A stretch of 64,000 bases of DNA from Symsagittifera roscoffensis (lineage: Eukaryota; Xenacoelomorpha; Acoela; Convolutidae): positions 16,976,458 through 17,040,457 of the forward strand of contig NC_087065.1 of assembly GCF_963678635.1 (NCBI RefSeq), written 5' to 3'. The position numbers and the translations under genes were made by a program. The stretch's first letter is position 1, and the number at the start of each line of letters is the position of its first letter. Below the pieces are notes generated by a model. It ran no database searches and was not told the DNA's origin. It was given only the letters and a program-made list of their open reading frames with translations. Positions 44,501 to 52,627 of this stretch are shown here, piece by piece.

Positions 44501-44925
44501 GAATTGTACTCCAGTGTAATCCTAATTTATTTTGTGCTTTCATAACGCGTATGGGAGCTCACTATTTGGTTAACTATGTCTTTGTTTGTTACATTTGTAT
44601 TCTTTTAAAGGGGTTTCTGGAAATTTCCTGCCAAGAACTGGGCTTGGAGTACCCAGTGCATATTGAAAGAATCAGAAAGATGCCGAACACTCGTCTAAGG
44701 CGAGATATAGAAGTAGAGCGATTGAACAACTACCAGGAACTGGAACTAGTTCTGAGCAAACACCCGGTGGCACTCCCTGTGACGTCACACCATCATCACC
44801 AGAATAGTATGACGTCATCCCAACACCATCACCCTCTGTCTCATTCACACTCCTACCTGAACAATGTTGGCAATAACAATAACACGCCTAATGGAAGCAG
44901 ATCGAATAACGATGTTGTTCTTTAA
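23445..44925 (+). CDS. ANKRD40: Ankyrin repeat domain-containing protein 40-like (five exon positions)
   Basis: Exons by splice sites and phase: 23445-23571, 33464-34210, 34826-35037, 38583-38741 (or its duplicate 41681-41839) and 44611-44925. With one exon 4 this gives 519 codons. The N-terminus (about residues 1-95) is an ankyrin region: LREYCCFGDVHKVENLL, DINSQNK joined to VNGWTALHWAAKRGYLDICE, then a second repeat. The middle is Ser/Asn/Pro-rich and probably disordered. The C-terminal domain has YRILKVRVSD, DFVEIDLPSDKLSIQ, RIRKMPNTRLRRDIEVERL and YQELELVL, matching the conserved end of ANKRD40. It ends in a His/Asn-rich tail and TAA. The human protein is about 370 aa; the extra length here is middle linker and tail. 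Cellular function is poorly known; ankyrin repeats bind proteins. Identity is strong; exon 4 use is uncertain. Confidence 0.88.
23664..23856. repeat. Direct repeat, right copy, flanking ANKRD40 exon 1
   Basis: Same block as 22993-23180, including ctccgggtcttcttcctctt and ccaacatatacttaacttca. Recombination between copies would remove exon 1. Confidence 0.8.
23967..24040. repeat. Perfect 30-bp inverted repeat with 14-bp loop
   Basis: Left arm 23967-23996 begins ccagcatatttccagcatgc; right arm 24011-24040 is its exact complement. The loop is tggtgcaactaccg. It lies in ANKRD40 intron 1, just before a tandem duplication, and would form a strong hairpin. Confidence 0.95.
24095..24996. repeat. 902-bp tandem duplication, unit 1
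   Basis: Begins atatccgtgggctgaggg and ends in gcagtgatgcagtg. It repeats head-to-tail at 24997 with only scattered substitutions and small indels. No recognised coding content. Confidence 0.9.
24997..25894. repeat. 902-bp tandem duplication, unit 2
   Basis: Second unit of the above. Differences seen include ccgaaatgg/ccaaaatgg, ctttactcg/ctctactcg and an indel near 25525. Confidence 0.9.
26040..27100 (-). pseudogene. LINE 3' end in ANKRD40 intron 1 (ORF2 C-terminus with zinc knuckle)
   Basis: The minus-strand frame 26435-26214 contains SGYSPILNSYLNRIDPKVAN, a CTICNPEPDDSHGLYNC knuckle (CX2CX7HX4C), and a DPLRVAEHFQLT end. This is the typical C-terminus of Jockey-like ORF2 (L-W-x-x-P, V-A-x-F). 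Upstream on the minus strand to about 27100 the sequence is broken in all frames but may be eroded RT. Confidence 0.6.
27100..29716. other. ANKRD40 intron 1 sequence, no gene seen
   Basis: AT-rich with many T-runs. A SINE-tail-like phrase (ctcgcatcgcctctgtgtctaaac) is at about 27369-27392. The short ORFs here have T-run-derived Phe-rich translations and are not credible. Confidence 0.4.
29717..29865 (+). repeat. tRNA-derived SINE, copy 1
   Basis: Starts aagcgtgcgtggccgagtg (A box of tRNA-Ser style). Contains ttcgaggcttatttcta and ends with a gcgcagcgaagcttcgcttc hairpin-forming tail. The same layout is seen at 39288 and 42386. Confidence 0.65.
30480..30640. repeat. Intronic dispersed repeat R, diverged copy
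   Basis: Shares gattcaaaagtgaattttaa, then ttacc.attgat and gaaattcaaagagct with copies at 31955, 35695 and 37065. Most diverged of the set. Confidence 0.4.
31080..31560. repeat. Minisatellite-like modules, partial set
   Basis: Modules ggttcaatccaaagagcggg, aagttatggcctt(c/t) and cgagaactatccgg recur here and in the longer set at 43170-44160. Confidence 0.5.
31955..32130. repeat. Intronic dispersed repeat R, copy
   Basis: acaaaacgtgaacgactctt, tttcgaaaatgg, ccagcggaattgaaaaatta and gatccaatttctt match 35720-35860 and 37090-37220 in the same order. Confidence 0.55.
32780..32793. repeat. Poly-C run
   Basis: Fourteen consecutive C residues in AT-rich intron sequence. Confidence 0.9.
33464..34210 (+). 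CDS. ANKRD40: ANKRD40 exon 2
   Basis: Acceptor tttag at 33459-33463. The first two bases complete the Val codon, giving K-V-N-G-W across the junction as in ANKRD40 proteins. It encodes the main ankyrin repeat (TALHWAAKRGYLDICELLLA), then a long Ser/Asn/Lys-rich linker. Donor gtcagt at 34211. The preceding intron is about 9.9 kb. Confidence 0.9.
34826..35037 (+). CDS. ANKRD40: ANKRD40 exon 3
   Basis: Acceptor accag at 34821-34825, donor gtaata at 35038. Phase matches exon 2 (Gly codon split G/GT) and ends in phase 0. The protein is Ser/Asn/Pro-rich linker, for example SSTGDDVSDQPSPLPVG. It is open throughout and GC-richer than the flanks. Confidence 0.8.
35695..35915. repeat. Intronic dispersed repeat R, copy
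   Basis: gggtaaactccacta, gtcacaaaaaacgtgttcga, cttcttatttcggaaatgg, cccagcaaaat and gatccagttttctt align with 37065-37290. Confidence 0.65.
37065..37290. repeat. Intronic dispersed repeat R, copy (and duplicate at 40163-40388)
   Basis: ggcaaactccactaacgaac, gtcacgaaaaacgcgctcga, tttccagcgaaattt and gatccagttttct; ends with a 28-bp local duplication of aaattcaaagagctttaagg. Confidence 0.65.
38583..38741 (+). CDS. ANKRD40: ANKRD40 exon 4, copy 1
   Basis: 159 bp, phase 0 at both ends. Acceptor tttaag at 38577-38582, donor gttggt at 38742. It encodes the start of the conserved C-terminal domain: YRILKVRVSD then DFVEIDLPSDKLSIQ. An exact duplicate lies 3,098 bp downstream. Confidence 0.8.
39288..39475 (+). 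repeat. tRNA-derived SINE, copy 2
   Basis: A box gtggctgagagg (39297-39308) and B box ggttccgagccc (39341-39352), then attcgaggcttatttctatc and the tail gcgaagcgcagcttcgcctc. It lies in the ANKRD40 intron after exon 4 copy 1. Confidence 0.75.
41681..41839 (+). CDS. ANKRD40: ANKRD40 exon 4, copy 2
   Basis: I saw no difference from copy 1 over its 159 bp or at its splice sites. Because the exon is symmetric in phase, inclusion of one copy (519 codons), both (572) or neither keeps the frame. Confidence 0.75.
42386..42573 (+). repeat. tRNA-derived SINE, copy 3 (duplicated with the 3.1-kb unit)
   Basis: Identical by eye to the copy at 39288-39475 and offset by 3,098 bp, so it arose by the segmental duplication and not by a new insertion. 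Confidence 0.75.
43170..44160. repeat. Minisatellite-like array before ANKRD40 exon 5
   Basis: A degenerate unit of roughly 150-200 bp contains gttatggcc(t/c)tcgg, aaagttaaa.tttttgattt, ttgaccgttt, aactaccctgccat, gggttcaattcaaagaacgg and aagcggccac. It recurs about six times. Confidence 0.55.
44611..44925 (+). CDS. ANKRD40: ANKRD40 exon 5 (last coding exon)
   Basis: Acceptor tcttttaaag at 44601-44610, phase 0. It begins GFLEISCQELGLEYPVHIER, continues IRKMPNTRLRRDIEVERL and YQELELVL, then a His/Ser/Asn-rich tail, and stops TAA at 44923-44925. Confidence 0.9.
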   Translation, partial: GFLEISCQELGLEYPVHIERIRKMPNTRLRRDIEVERLNNYQELELVLSKHPVALPVTSHHHHQNSMTSSQHHHPLSHSHSYLNNVGNNNNTPNGSRSNNDVVL

Positions 44926-45237
44926 GACAGAAATTACAGGGGAAAAACTATTTATCAGAACAAGTTTCTATATTGAGAGACGTCTAATTTAATTTGGATT
45001 TAATTCGTTAATTGATGAAATCATAAATTTGTTTGTATTTTGGATAATTTATCGATCAATGACTGTTTTTGAGCACGACTTGAAAGTATAGAAGAACGTA
45101 AAATTGCCGCGAGGAATCAACGTAGTCTAGATTGAGTGCGAAGGTTATGATATGCTTTTTGAGCGTCCGATTTAACTTTCGATTTCAACTTACTGCCTGA
45201 AAGCTTTGGGTCTTTGTTATGCGGCCCAACGTAACCA

Positions 45238-45243
45238 AATAAA
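45238..45243 (+). terminator. Polyadenylation signal AATAAA, ANKRD40
   Basis: First AATAAA after the ANKRD40 stop, 313 bp downstream, followed by T-rich sequence. Confidence 0.5.
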
Positions 45244-45771
45244 AAACAACTTTTAGTTTTATTGATCCAAATTTTTGTGATTTTTGGTAAAGCTGTGATT
45301 TTTTAAGCAAAAATACGGACAAAACGCTATATTTACACATGTATAGTTTGTGTTATAGTATGAACTTTCTTTTTGTTGCGATGCAATTGTTGCGACAAAA
45401 TGTTCATTTTGATCCAACTATTAAGTACAGCCAATGCTAAGGATATTAAAATAGACTATTATCATTCAAGTAGCACTTAAGCTTCAAGGCATCATTGATC
45501 TGTAGCGTAGAGGTAGGGAAGGAGAACAGCAATTAATTAAGAGGGTTTGAACTTGCGCAGAGTCGGATGTTTTTAATGAACTTTTTCGTATACAAGTTAA
45601 AATGCGTCCGCTCTATACGTTTAGGCGTGTTAGATGGTTCATTTTTTTTCAAATTGACTGGTAGTGCTAGTCCCTCTTAATTGGCTTGCGTCACTTAAAA
45701 TTGAAACTTTGACTTTTATTGGCTATAGAACTGAACGGTAGAGAAGTGAGCCCCATGATTCGCACAGTTTA

Positions 45772-46360
45772 TTTCTTGCGCAGGCTGAGATGCTTTAATG
45801 ATGTAACAAAGACTCGCAATACTCCAAGTAATTGATTAATATTTTTTGTTTTCCTATGAAACGGCCAAACTAATTTTTGTGAATTGTGAGGGGATTCTGC
45901 AAAAGCTCGAAAACAGATTTGACCTGAAAACTGCAGCATTGCTAGCTTAGCTTTTTTTGATCTTCTGTGCTGTGTTGTATTCCACGAACATATAGCAGAA
46001 AAGCTATATGTAGGACAAGTGCAATTTGTCATGAAGAATGTCAGTATTGCTACTAAATGAAAAAAAAAACAATGAAATTTAAAGGATTCAGCTTTTTTGG
46101 ATCGTAAAAGAAGTGAACCCGACATTTCGCTCAATTAATTTTATGCGCAGGCTAAGATGCTTTAATGATGTAACAAAGATTCGCGATACTCCTAGTAACT
46201 GATCAATATTTTTTATTTTCCTATAAAACTAATTTTTGTGAAATTTGAGGGAATTCTGCAACAGGTAGAAAACAGATTTTGCTCGAAAACTGCAGCATTG
46301 CTGGCTTTTTTGATCTTCTATGCTGTCTTGAATTCCACAAAAATGTAACAAAAAAGCCTT
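45772..46360. repeat. Local tandem duplication, diverged
   Basis: The block gcgcaggct.agatgctttaa to ttgatcttct.tgctgt occurs at about 45778-45990 and again at 46144-46340. Copies share many phrases (aatgatgtaacaaaga, gaaaactgcagcattgct) but differ by several indels. Confidence 0.7.
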
Positions 46361-47927
46361 ATCGCTCAAAATTTGCGTAATCTGGATCAGTTTGTGGAAT
46401 CTTCAAACAAACATATTCATTATTCATCCTCCGCATTTAACGTTTCAACTTTTATACGTGAATTTCATAAAATGTTTCAACAGCTAAATTAGCGTTAGTT
46501 AATTAAAAAATCGTGTTCCTACTGTATTTCGGTTTATGCGGGTCTAAAGATGTCTAGGAACTGCGCAACTCTACAGCAGCTAACTATCAAACTGTCAAGT
46601 CATCCAGTTTTTTAAGTTGTCGAAGTGGTTTTGATTGCCAAATTTGTTTCAGTTAAGGAAGCTTTCTTCTTTAAACGCGTAACATTTGAATTTTTGAGCT
46701 CAATGTGCTCCTAGTGGTTTTCATTACTTAGTGAGGTCTCTATGCTTGTAACAATCAGTTCACTAAACGAATCACAAATATGTCTAAAAATCTTGTTTTT
46801 GTTACGATAGAAAATGATCTATGACTTGCATTTCAAAAATAATTTCAATAATTATATTAGCGTACAACGATTAAAAATTGTGTTCTTACTGAAATTCGTT
46901 CAATGCGGATTCAAAAGTGGCAAAATATCTAGGGCCTGCGATATTACTTTTTGGGCATTAGCAAACTACAAAGCAGTCAAACTATCCGGAAGGTTGAAGT
47001 GCCGTATTGGTTTTAATTGTCAAAGATAATTCAGCTGAAGAGTTTTTCGACTGTAAACGTGTAAACAAGTCCTCCAGCAAATAGTCCAAGTGAACTATCT
47101 CCACCCAAAATTTTGAATTGTTTTTTTTTGCAATTTAAACAACTTTTTATTGAAAGTGCTTAAATTGACGGACAGTAAAGTAAGCGAAATATTTTCAGTT
47201 CAGTAAAAAAGGCCAAATATTTTCAGTTTGGCCGAAATTTTTTTCTAAACCTGAAAAAAATTGAAAAAATTATCGATAATAATGTAAAACTACTGGTCAG
47301 AAAAAAATATCGCGTATTGTTAGCGCAGAACACTCGTTTCAGATAATCTGAAAAATGAATAGTTTGTTCCAGTTTACCAGCTGAACTTAATTCCTTTTTT
47401 TGCCGATTTGAGTGGGTAGCGTTACTTCGGGCCGAAATTTTAAACGTGCTAAAATTTGATTTCTTTAATGTCGTTAAACAACTATTTTTGGTGCAAAATT
47501 TAACCGTCCAGTAGCTCTCCTGTTTTTTTTTCAAGTTCATGGCACGTTTTTGTGAGTTCGTCAGAGTTAACGGCAGAATTAATGACAACATTGTTCAAAA
47601 GCTTAATAGAAAAGATTATAACTTTGAAAATTTCAAAAAAAAAACTTTCTTAATTTTTTTATTTTCAAGAATCAGATTAAAAACTCAAAAAACTGATTTC
47701 ACTGGATTAAAGAATTCTTGAAATCTTGGAATCCTAAATAAATGTTTATTCTTCTGTTTTGAGCCTGTTCACTTGCATTGTTTTTTTCAAAATGAAACTA
47801 AAATTCTGAAACAAACCAATTTTTTTGACAAAGAGATTTTTTATGGAAATAGTAAACAATTTTTGGAATCACGAACCAAAGGGATCTAATATAGTTTTTT
47901 GCTCGACACATTTCGATAATTATTATT
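46360..47927. other. Intergenic, no supported gene
   Basis: AT-rich. The minus-strand 122-aa ORF (47591-47223) and the plus-strand ORF 46814-47029 show no domain and look compositional. Confidence 0.35.
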
Positions 47928-47935
47928 GGTATAGG

Positions 47936-48331
47936 CACCAGTGGATTTAGGGTTGCGGACGCCCAACCACCCCCTCCCTCAGGGATTCGACCCCCAGCCG
48001 ACCCAAAGGGTCCCACTTTTGTGCTAACATGAGATATTCATTTGTAGCTGAAGGACCCTAAAGTTTTTCAAAAGAAGCCTTGGGCGTCATTATTTACTAA
48101 TTTTGAGGGGGAAGCTCGCGCCGAAAAAACGCAGTTTTTTGGTCAAAATCTTCAAAAAAGTGCCTAAAAATTATAAAAGTTTTATCTGAGGAGCAGAGCA
48201 TTCAGTCAAAACAGGGTCTTTTTAGTGCTTTGTGAGAGCTTAAATAATCAATTTAGTCAACGTAAAAAAGATCGACAAAATTTTTGAAAATCCGCCCCCT
48301 CGTCTCGAGACAATCCTAGATCCGCCCCCTG
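47936..48331. mobile_element. hAT-like MITE (396 bp)
   Basis: Flanked by GGTATAGG (47928-47935) and GGTATAGA (48332-48339), 7 of 8 matching. Left end is CACCAGTGGATTTAGGGTTG; the right end, complemented, is CAGGGGGCGGATCTAGGATT, an imperfect terminal inverted repeat. C-rich ends and AT-rich core, no transposase. Confidence 0.6.
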
Positions 48332-48744
48332 GGTATAGATTTTTTCGTGGAAAACAAAAACCGAAATTCAAAAAAAAAGAAACACTCGAAAGCACTTTCA
48401 GTGATCGGTCAGTAAATAAACAGATCATTTTCACGGTTTCTATAGATCCATTGTCAGATGGGCGCGTGTCTGACTGAATATTCATTGCAAAACAATTTCT
48501 ACTTCAAATATCTCCGGGTAATACGTAAGAGGGAACAAGACTGCTCGTATATCAGGCCAAAACCCTGAATGTTACGACTATTTATTAGGTTGGAGTCCTA
48601 TTTGAAATAAAAATCATAACCTTTGATAAAAAAATCCATTTTTCAATATCAACTAGAATTTTGGTTTTCCAATTGAAACTCATGTTCAAGTTCAGAAAAG
48701 AAAAAGATGAAAAATATGAATTTAAAAAAGATGAAAATGAGAAA

Positions 48745-48944
48745 TGAAATTCATCAACGCACTCAATTTCGACCCCGTTTCGAGCCTAGGTCTCGTCTAT
48801 GCTCACACCTGTTTTTTCCACATGTTACCCCGTGGATTTTGGGTCGCAAATGTGTTGGCACAGTTAAAACACTCTCTAACTCAGACTATCTTCAATGTGA
48901 GGACAATTCCTTTGTTCACTCAGTCAGAATAAATACAAGTTATG
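48745..48944 (+). other. Possible non-coding or 5' exon ending in a strong donor
   Basis: A GC-richer stretch that ends at a near-consensus donor, gttatg followed by gtaagtgag (48945). No convincing protein is encoded. It lies about 3.2 kb upstream of the nuclear receptor on the same strand, so it could be a 5' UTR exon of that gene. No matching cDNA is available to me. Confidence 0.2.
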
Positions 48945-49419
48945 GTAAGTGAGTTTGAGTTTGACCCGATCTACTTTAAATTGAGAATTGTTAGGTGAAT
49001 GCACCTCATTAGAGACAAAAAATGCGCATAAACATTAAATTTAAACCTACCTGGATAATAATTAAGATGTAAAAATTAAACCCATATGTACATTTGTTTA
49101 TTCTATTTACATAGTTTGTTGTGATATTAACTGCATTAAATTATATACAAAATAAATTTCGCAAACAGCTTTTTATTACAATTAGCTCACCGTGTAATTT
49201 TGCATCAGCTGTAAAATGGTTTTATATTCGATATTAAATTAGCTAGTCATCTTTTATACTTTTTAATATTATCTTTTACTCATTTTTTTCGAACGAGAAA
49301 TTTGTTACATAGATTTTTAATTCTGGGATTTTGGAGTGAAATTAAAGAACTGTTTTTTTTTCTTATTTTTAAATATTATTCTGGTTCACGATAAAAAATC
49401 TGATTTTCCTGTATCATAT

Positions 49420-49620
49420 CTAACATTTTTGCCCGCCATATGTAATAAAAGATGACAAGACGCCTTTTGTATGTTTTGGTTCAAGCACAGGTTTATCTCG
49501 CTGGTCAAACATGGCCATTCTATTTTTGAATTCAGGGCCATACTGTGGCCCAGTTCTGAGGACACATTCTATAATTTTAGTCGCACGAAGTCCACCAATA
49601 AATGTCACAAACACATACAT
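49420..49620 (-). CDS. Short unrecognised ORF (66 aa)
   Basis: Minus-strand ATG ORF with mixed, non-repetitive composition (FVTFIGGLRATKIIECVLRT, then GPQYGPEFKNRM). It looks more protein-like than its neighbours and could be a small or terminal exon, but I see no clear acceptor next to it and no family I can name. Confidence 0.2.
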   Translation of the reverse strand: MYVFVTFIGGLRATKIIECVLRTGPQYGPEFKNRMAMFDQRDKPVLEPKHTKGVLSSFITYGGQKC

Positions 49621-49639
49621 TCAGATAGAGAGATCACAG

Positions 49640-52160
49640 CTTGCTAATTGGTCGATAGATCTCTCTTCCGAAAACTGAAACGGTTCCTCTTGCTAGAAAA
49701 GTAAGCAAAAAAATTTTAAAAAAAAGTACATTTACGTTCTTGAAATGAGTTTTTGCTCTCGACCTTTTTCTTAGTTTCTTGTTTTCTAATTTTAGTGTCC
49801 AATAGAAAAGCTATTTTCTTCATAGATTTTGAACCTGAATTTTTCTTAAACCAAATTCGGCAATTTGGACGTTCGAGAAAAGTAGCGGGAGCTAGAGATA
49901 CATCAAAGATGGATGATCTTGGATAGAAAGTTATTCAGGCAAACTTTCAGAGGTTCTTCTCATACTGTTAGGCTGAGCAGATTAAATAGTGTTATCGCTA
50001 ATCGAAACAACAGCTTCTAATTGACAAACAAGACCTAAAATCAACAGCTCTGAGCAAACAGAGGGGTTGTAAAATGTCATTGATACCGTAAGAACAAGTT
50101 TGTGTATGAAGTGAAGATTAAAAACAAGTCTTATCAAATGTTTAAAAAGCAGATATATGGCAGAATGAAACCGATTAAACAATTGATAACAAATAGTGAG
50201 GCAAACAGTTTTGTTGTGCTAACACTGCCAGCGGCATAAGCGAAGCTGCGCAGCGCACGACACTTCGCTTTTGTAGTCGTACTTGCAATAGGGTCTTTAA
50301 TAAAAAAGATAAACAGAATATATCTAGCTTGCTAATTAGTTCAAAAACGTTTTTATTGTGAGCAACTGATCAAAAAACACCTCTTGCAAAAACTGATCGA
50401 ATTTTAGCAAATCAAATTTAAAACTTCATCAAAACTCTTCGCAGAGTTATACCTATCGTTTTCGACCCAGAAAACAAAAACTTGGTAAGTTTTTTGTTTG
50501 TTCAATTTTTTTCACTTTGCATTTTTTTCCATGAAGCAATTAAAAGGGCCTTTATTTTTGTTGTTTTAACTACAAACGAATTTTGACATGAAGATATTGT
50601 GATCGGGATCGAATGTCTGCTCCTCAATTCGACACTTCAAATTAGCTTACAACTAACTTTTATAATTTCATTTAAAAGTTTCACTACTAACTCAAGTACA
50701 AACTGTTCGAGAGGCCCTTAGAAATTTTACGGATCGTTCATTTTTAATTAATTATTTCTACGCCAGGTTTAATCAGAATATGCTACCGCGTTGTGCATAG
50801 AAAACTGAAAAAAAAAAGCGCACAAATCAGAAGATGGATCTACTTAACAATCCCCCTTTCTTGAAGAGGGGCGATTCTCAAGTAGATCCTTGGAAGATCA
50901 GGGCTGTGTGAAAAAGCGATTGCTAAATTAACTATTTTTCACTATGGACAGCGTCGACAAATTTTAAACGATAGACCCTAAAGGTACACGTGGAAAATTA
51001 AACGAATAAACGATACGTGTGGAAAACGATACTATGTTCTTTCTTGTAAAATGATCATTTAAGTGCTGAAGAAAGAGTAGAGTGCATAAATATTTTTTTG
51101 CCGAACGTAAAAGTAATTACGTTTGAACTGTAAAGTAAAATAATTCCTTGAGTTGAAAAAAACACGTTCATGAACTCGAAGCGGATCCCGAAGTTATCAG
51201 AACTGAAAATCTCGTTCTCTATATAGGGACAAGCTAGTTTTTTTGGCCATGTTATTGAACAACGCAGAAGTCGAATCAAACATTTTAAACAGAACTCAGA
51301 AGTCGATCATATATATATTTTTTTTTAAATCGTAGAGTTGTAAAATACTTTTATCTTCTGAAGTGATTTCGAAAGAAGTGAATTTTTTGTACTAAAATAA
51401 ATCAGTGATTTTTTTAAGCATTTTACTGCCGGTTTTGTTGCAAAAAATAAGAAATCAGGTGTTTCAGTTTGAAGAAACTAGAAGGTTTTGTCATTAAGTT
51501 TTTGTGTTGTCGAAATTGGTGAACCAAGTTATTAGATATTCATATTTTTTTATTTTGAAGGCTTCAGCAATTTTTGCTTCGAAAATTTCAATAAAACTTT
51601 ATAAAATGAAACAACGTATGAAAATGGACCTGTAGGTTTTTCAAAAATTTTTTTCTTTTTTATTTTGAACGTGTAGTTTTTAAATATAGCCTGAGAGTTA
51701 AAGCTTGTATGTCTCAATTAAAACCAAAAAAAAACACAAATTTTGATGCCTGCTTGCTAATAAATGATTATTGCTAAAATATGAGGATTTTTTATCAAGC
51801 AGAATTATAAACTATTTCAAAATGATTTTAGTTTTTAGAGCGATTATTTTTGTTGTTTGGGTCGTTTTAGCTCCAGTTGGCTAAATAGGGCCTCTATTTA
51901 GCTTCATTTTCAACTTTTAGCCTGATGCATTCTACTTGGCATTTGCAACAGTGCTAGCGCTGCTGGACCATAAGTGGTTTAAGAACAGATTTTTTCAAAT
52001 ATCTTGACCCCACTTGAAAAGAAGGCCAATATGTCTGCTGTTCCTTTCATACTACGTCGCGAGACTCACAAAACTGAAGGTACTTTGCCTGAATTTAAAG
52101 ACAAATTGTGGGTTATCCAATATTTTCTGTTTAAGCATTTGACAAACTTCGTTTCCCATA
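49640..52160. other. Intergenic or 5' region of the nuclear receptor
   Basis: AT-rich. A SINE-tail-like hairpin gcgaagctgcgcagcg is at about 50241-50256. Other small ORFs are not supported. Confidence 0.4.
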
Positions 52161-52218
52161 GCTGGTGTCGAGACACTTTTGTAACTGAAGTTGATGCGAC
52201 TTTAACATCACTGCGACT

Positions 52219-52627
52219 ATGGTCATATCACCGGACGATTTTTCTTCTCTGAACCACCACAACACGTACAACAATAACAGCGAATCATATCATATCAATC
52301 AAATGGACCATATCAGTCGGGCTTTGACCCTCAACATGAACATGAACCCACTACCTCTAGCCTACCCCTCCCTCTCCCATCCAGAACATCATCATCATCA
52401 TCATCATCATCAGGGTACACTGCAACATCAGCAGGGATCCGGGCACTCTTTAGAGGAAACATCTGGTCCGATTGCAGCTTCGATATTTGCTTCGCCGGGT
52501 AACTCTTTTTACTCGCAGTTGACCCCCGAAGCGTACTACGGGGTGGGCCTACCGGTGTCATCGTCAGGGGGAGCAGTTCACGGAATGGGACATCCTAACT
52601 CAACGATCGAGTCACTAAGACAATTCT
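52219..52627 (+). CDS. Nuclear receptor exon a
   Basis: ATG at 52219 in good context (gcgactATGG). Donor gtgagt at 52628. A tttcccatag at 52152-52161 could be the acceptor of the 5' end of this exon, leaving a 57-base leader. Encodes the Asn/His-rich N-terminus. Confidence 0.8.

Noticed and set aside
45769-46134. 121-aa minus-strand ORF
   Set aside because: Covers one copy of the local duplication; the other copy does not keep the frame.
52331-52561. 76-aa minus-strand ORF with an Asp run
   Set aside because: Complement of the His run in the nuclear receptor N-terminus.
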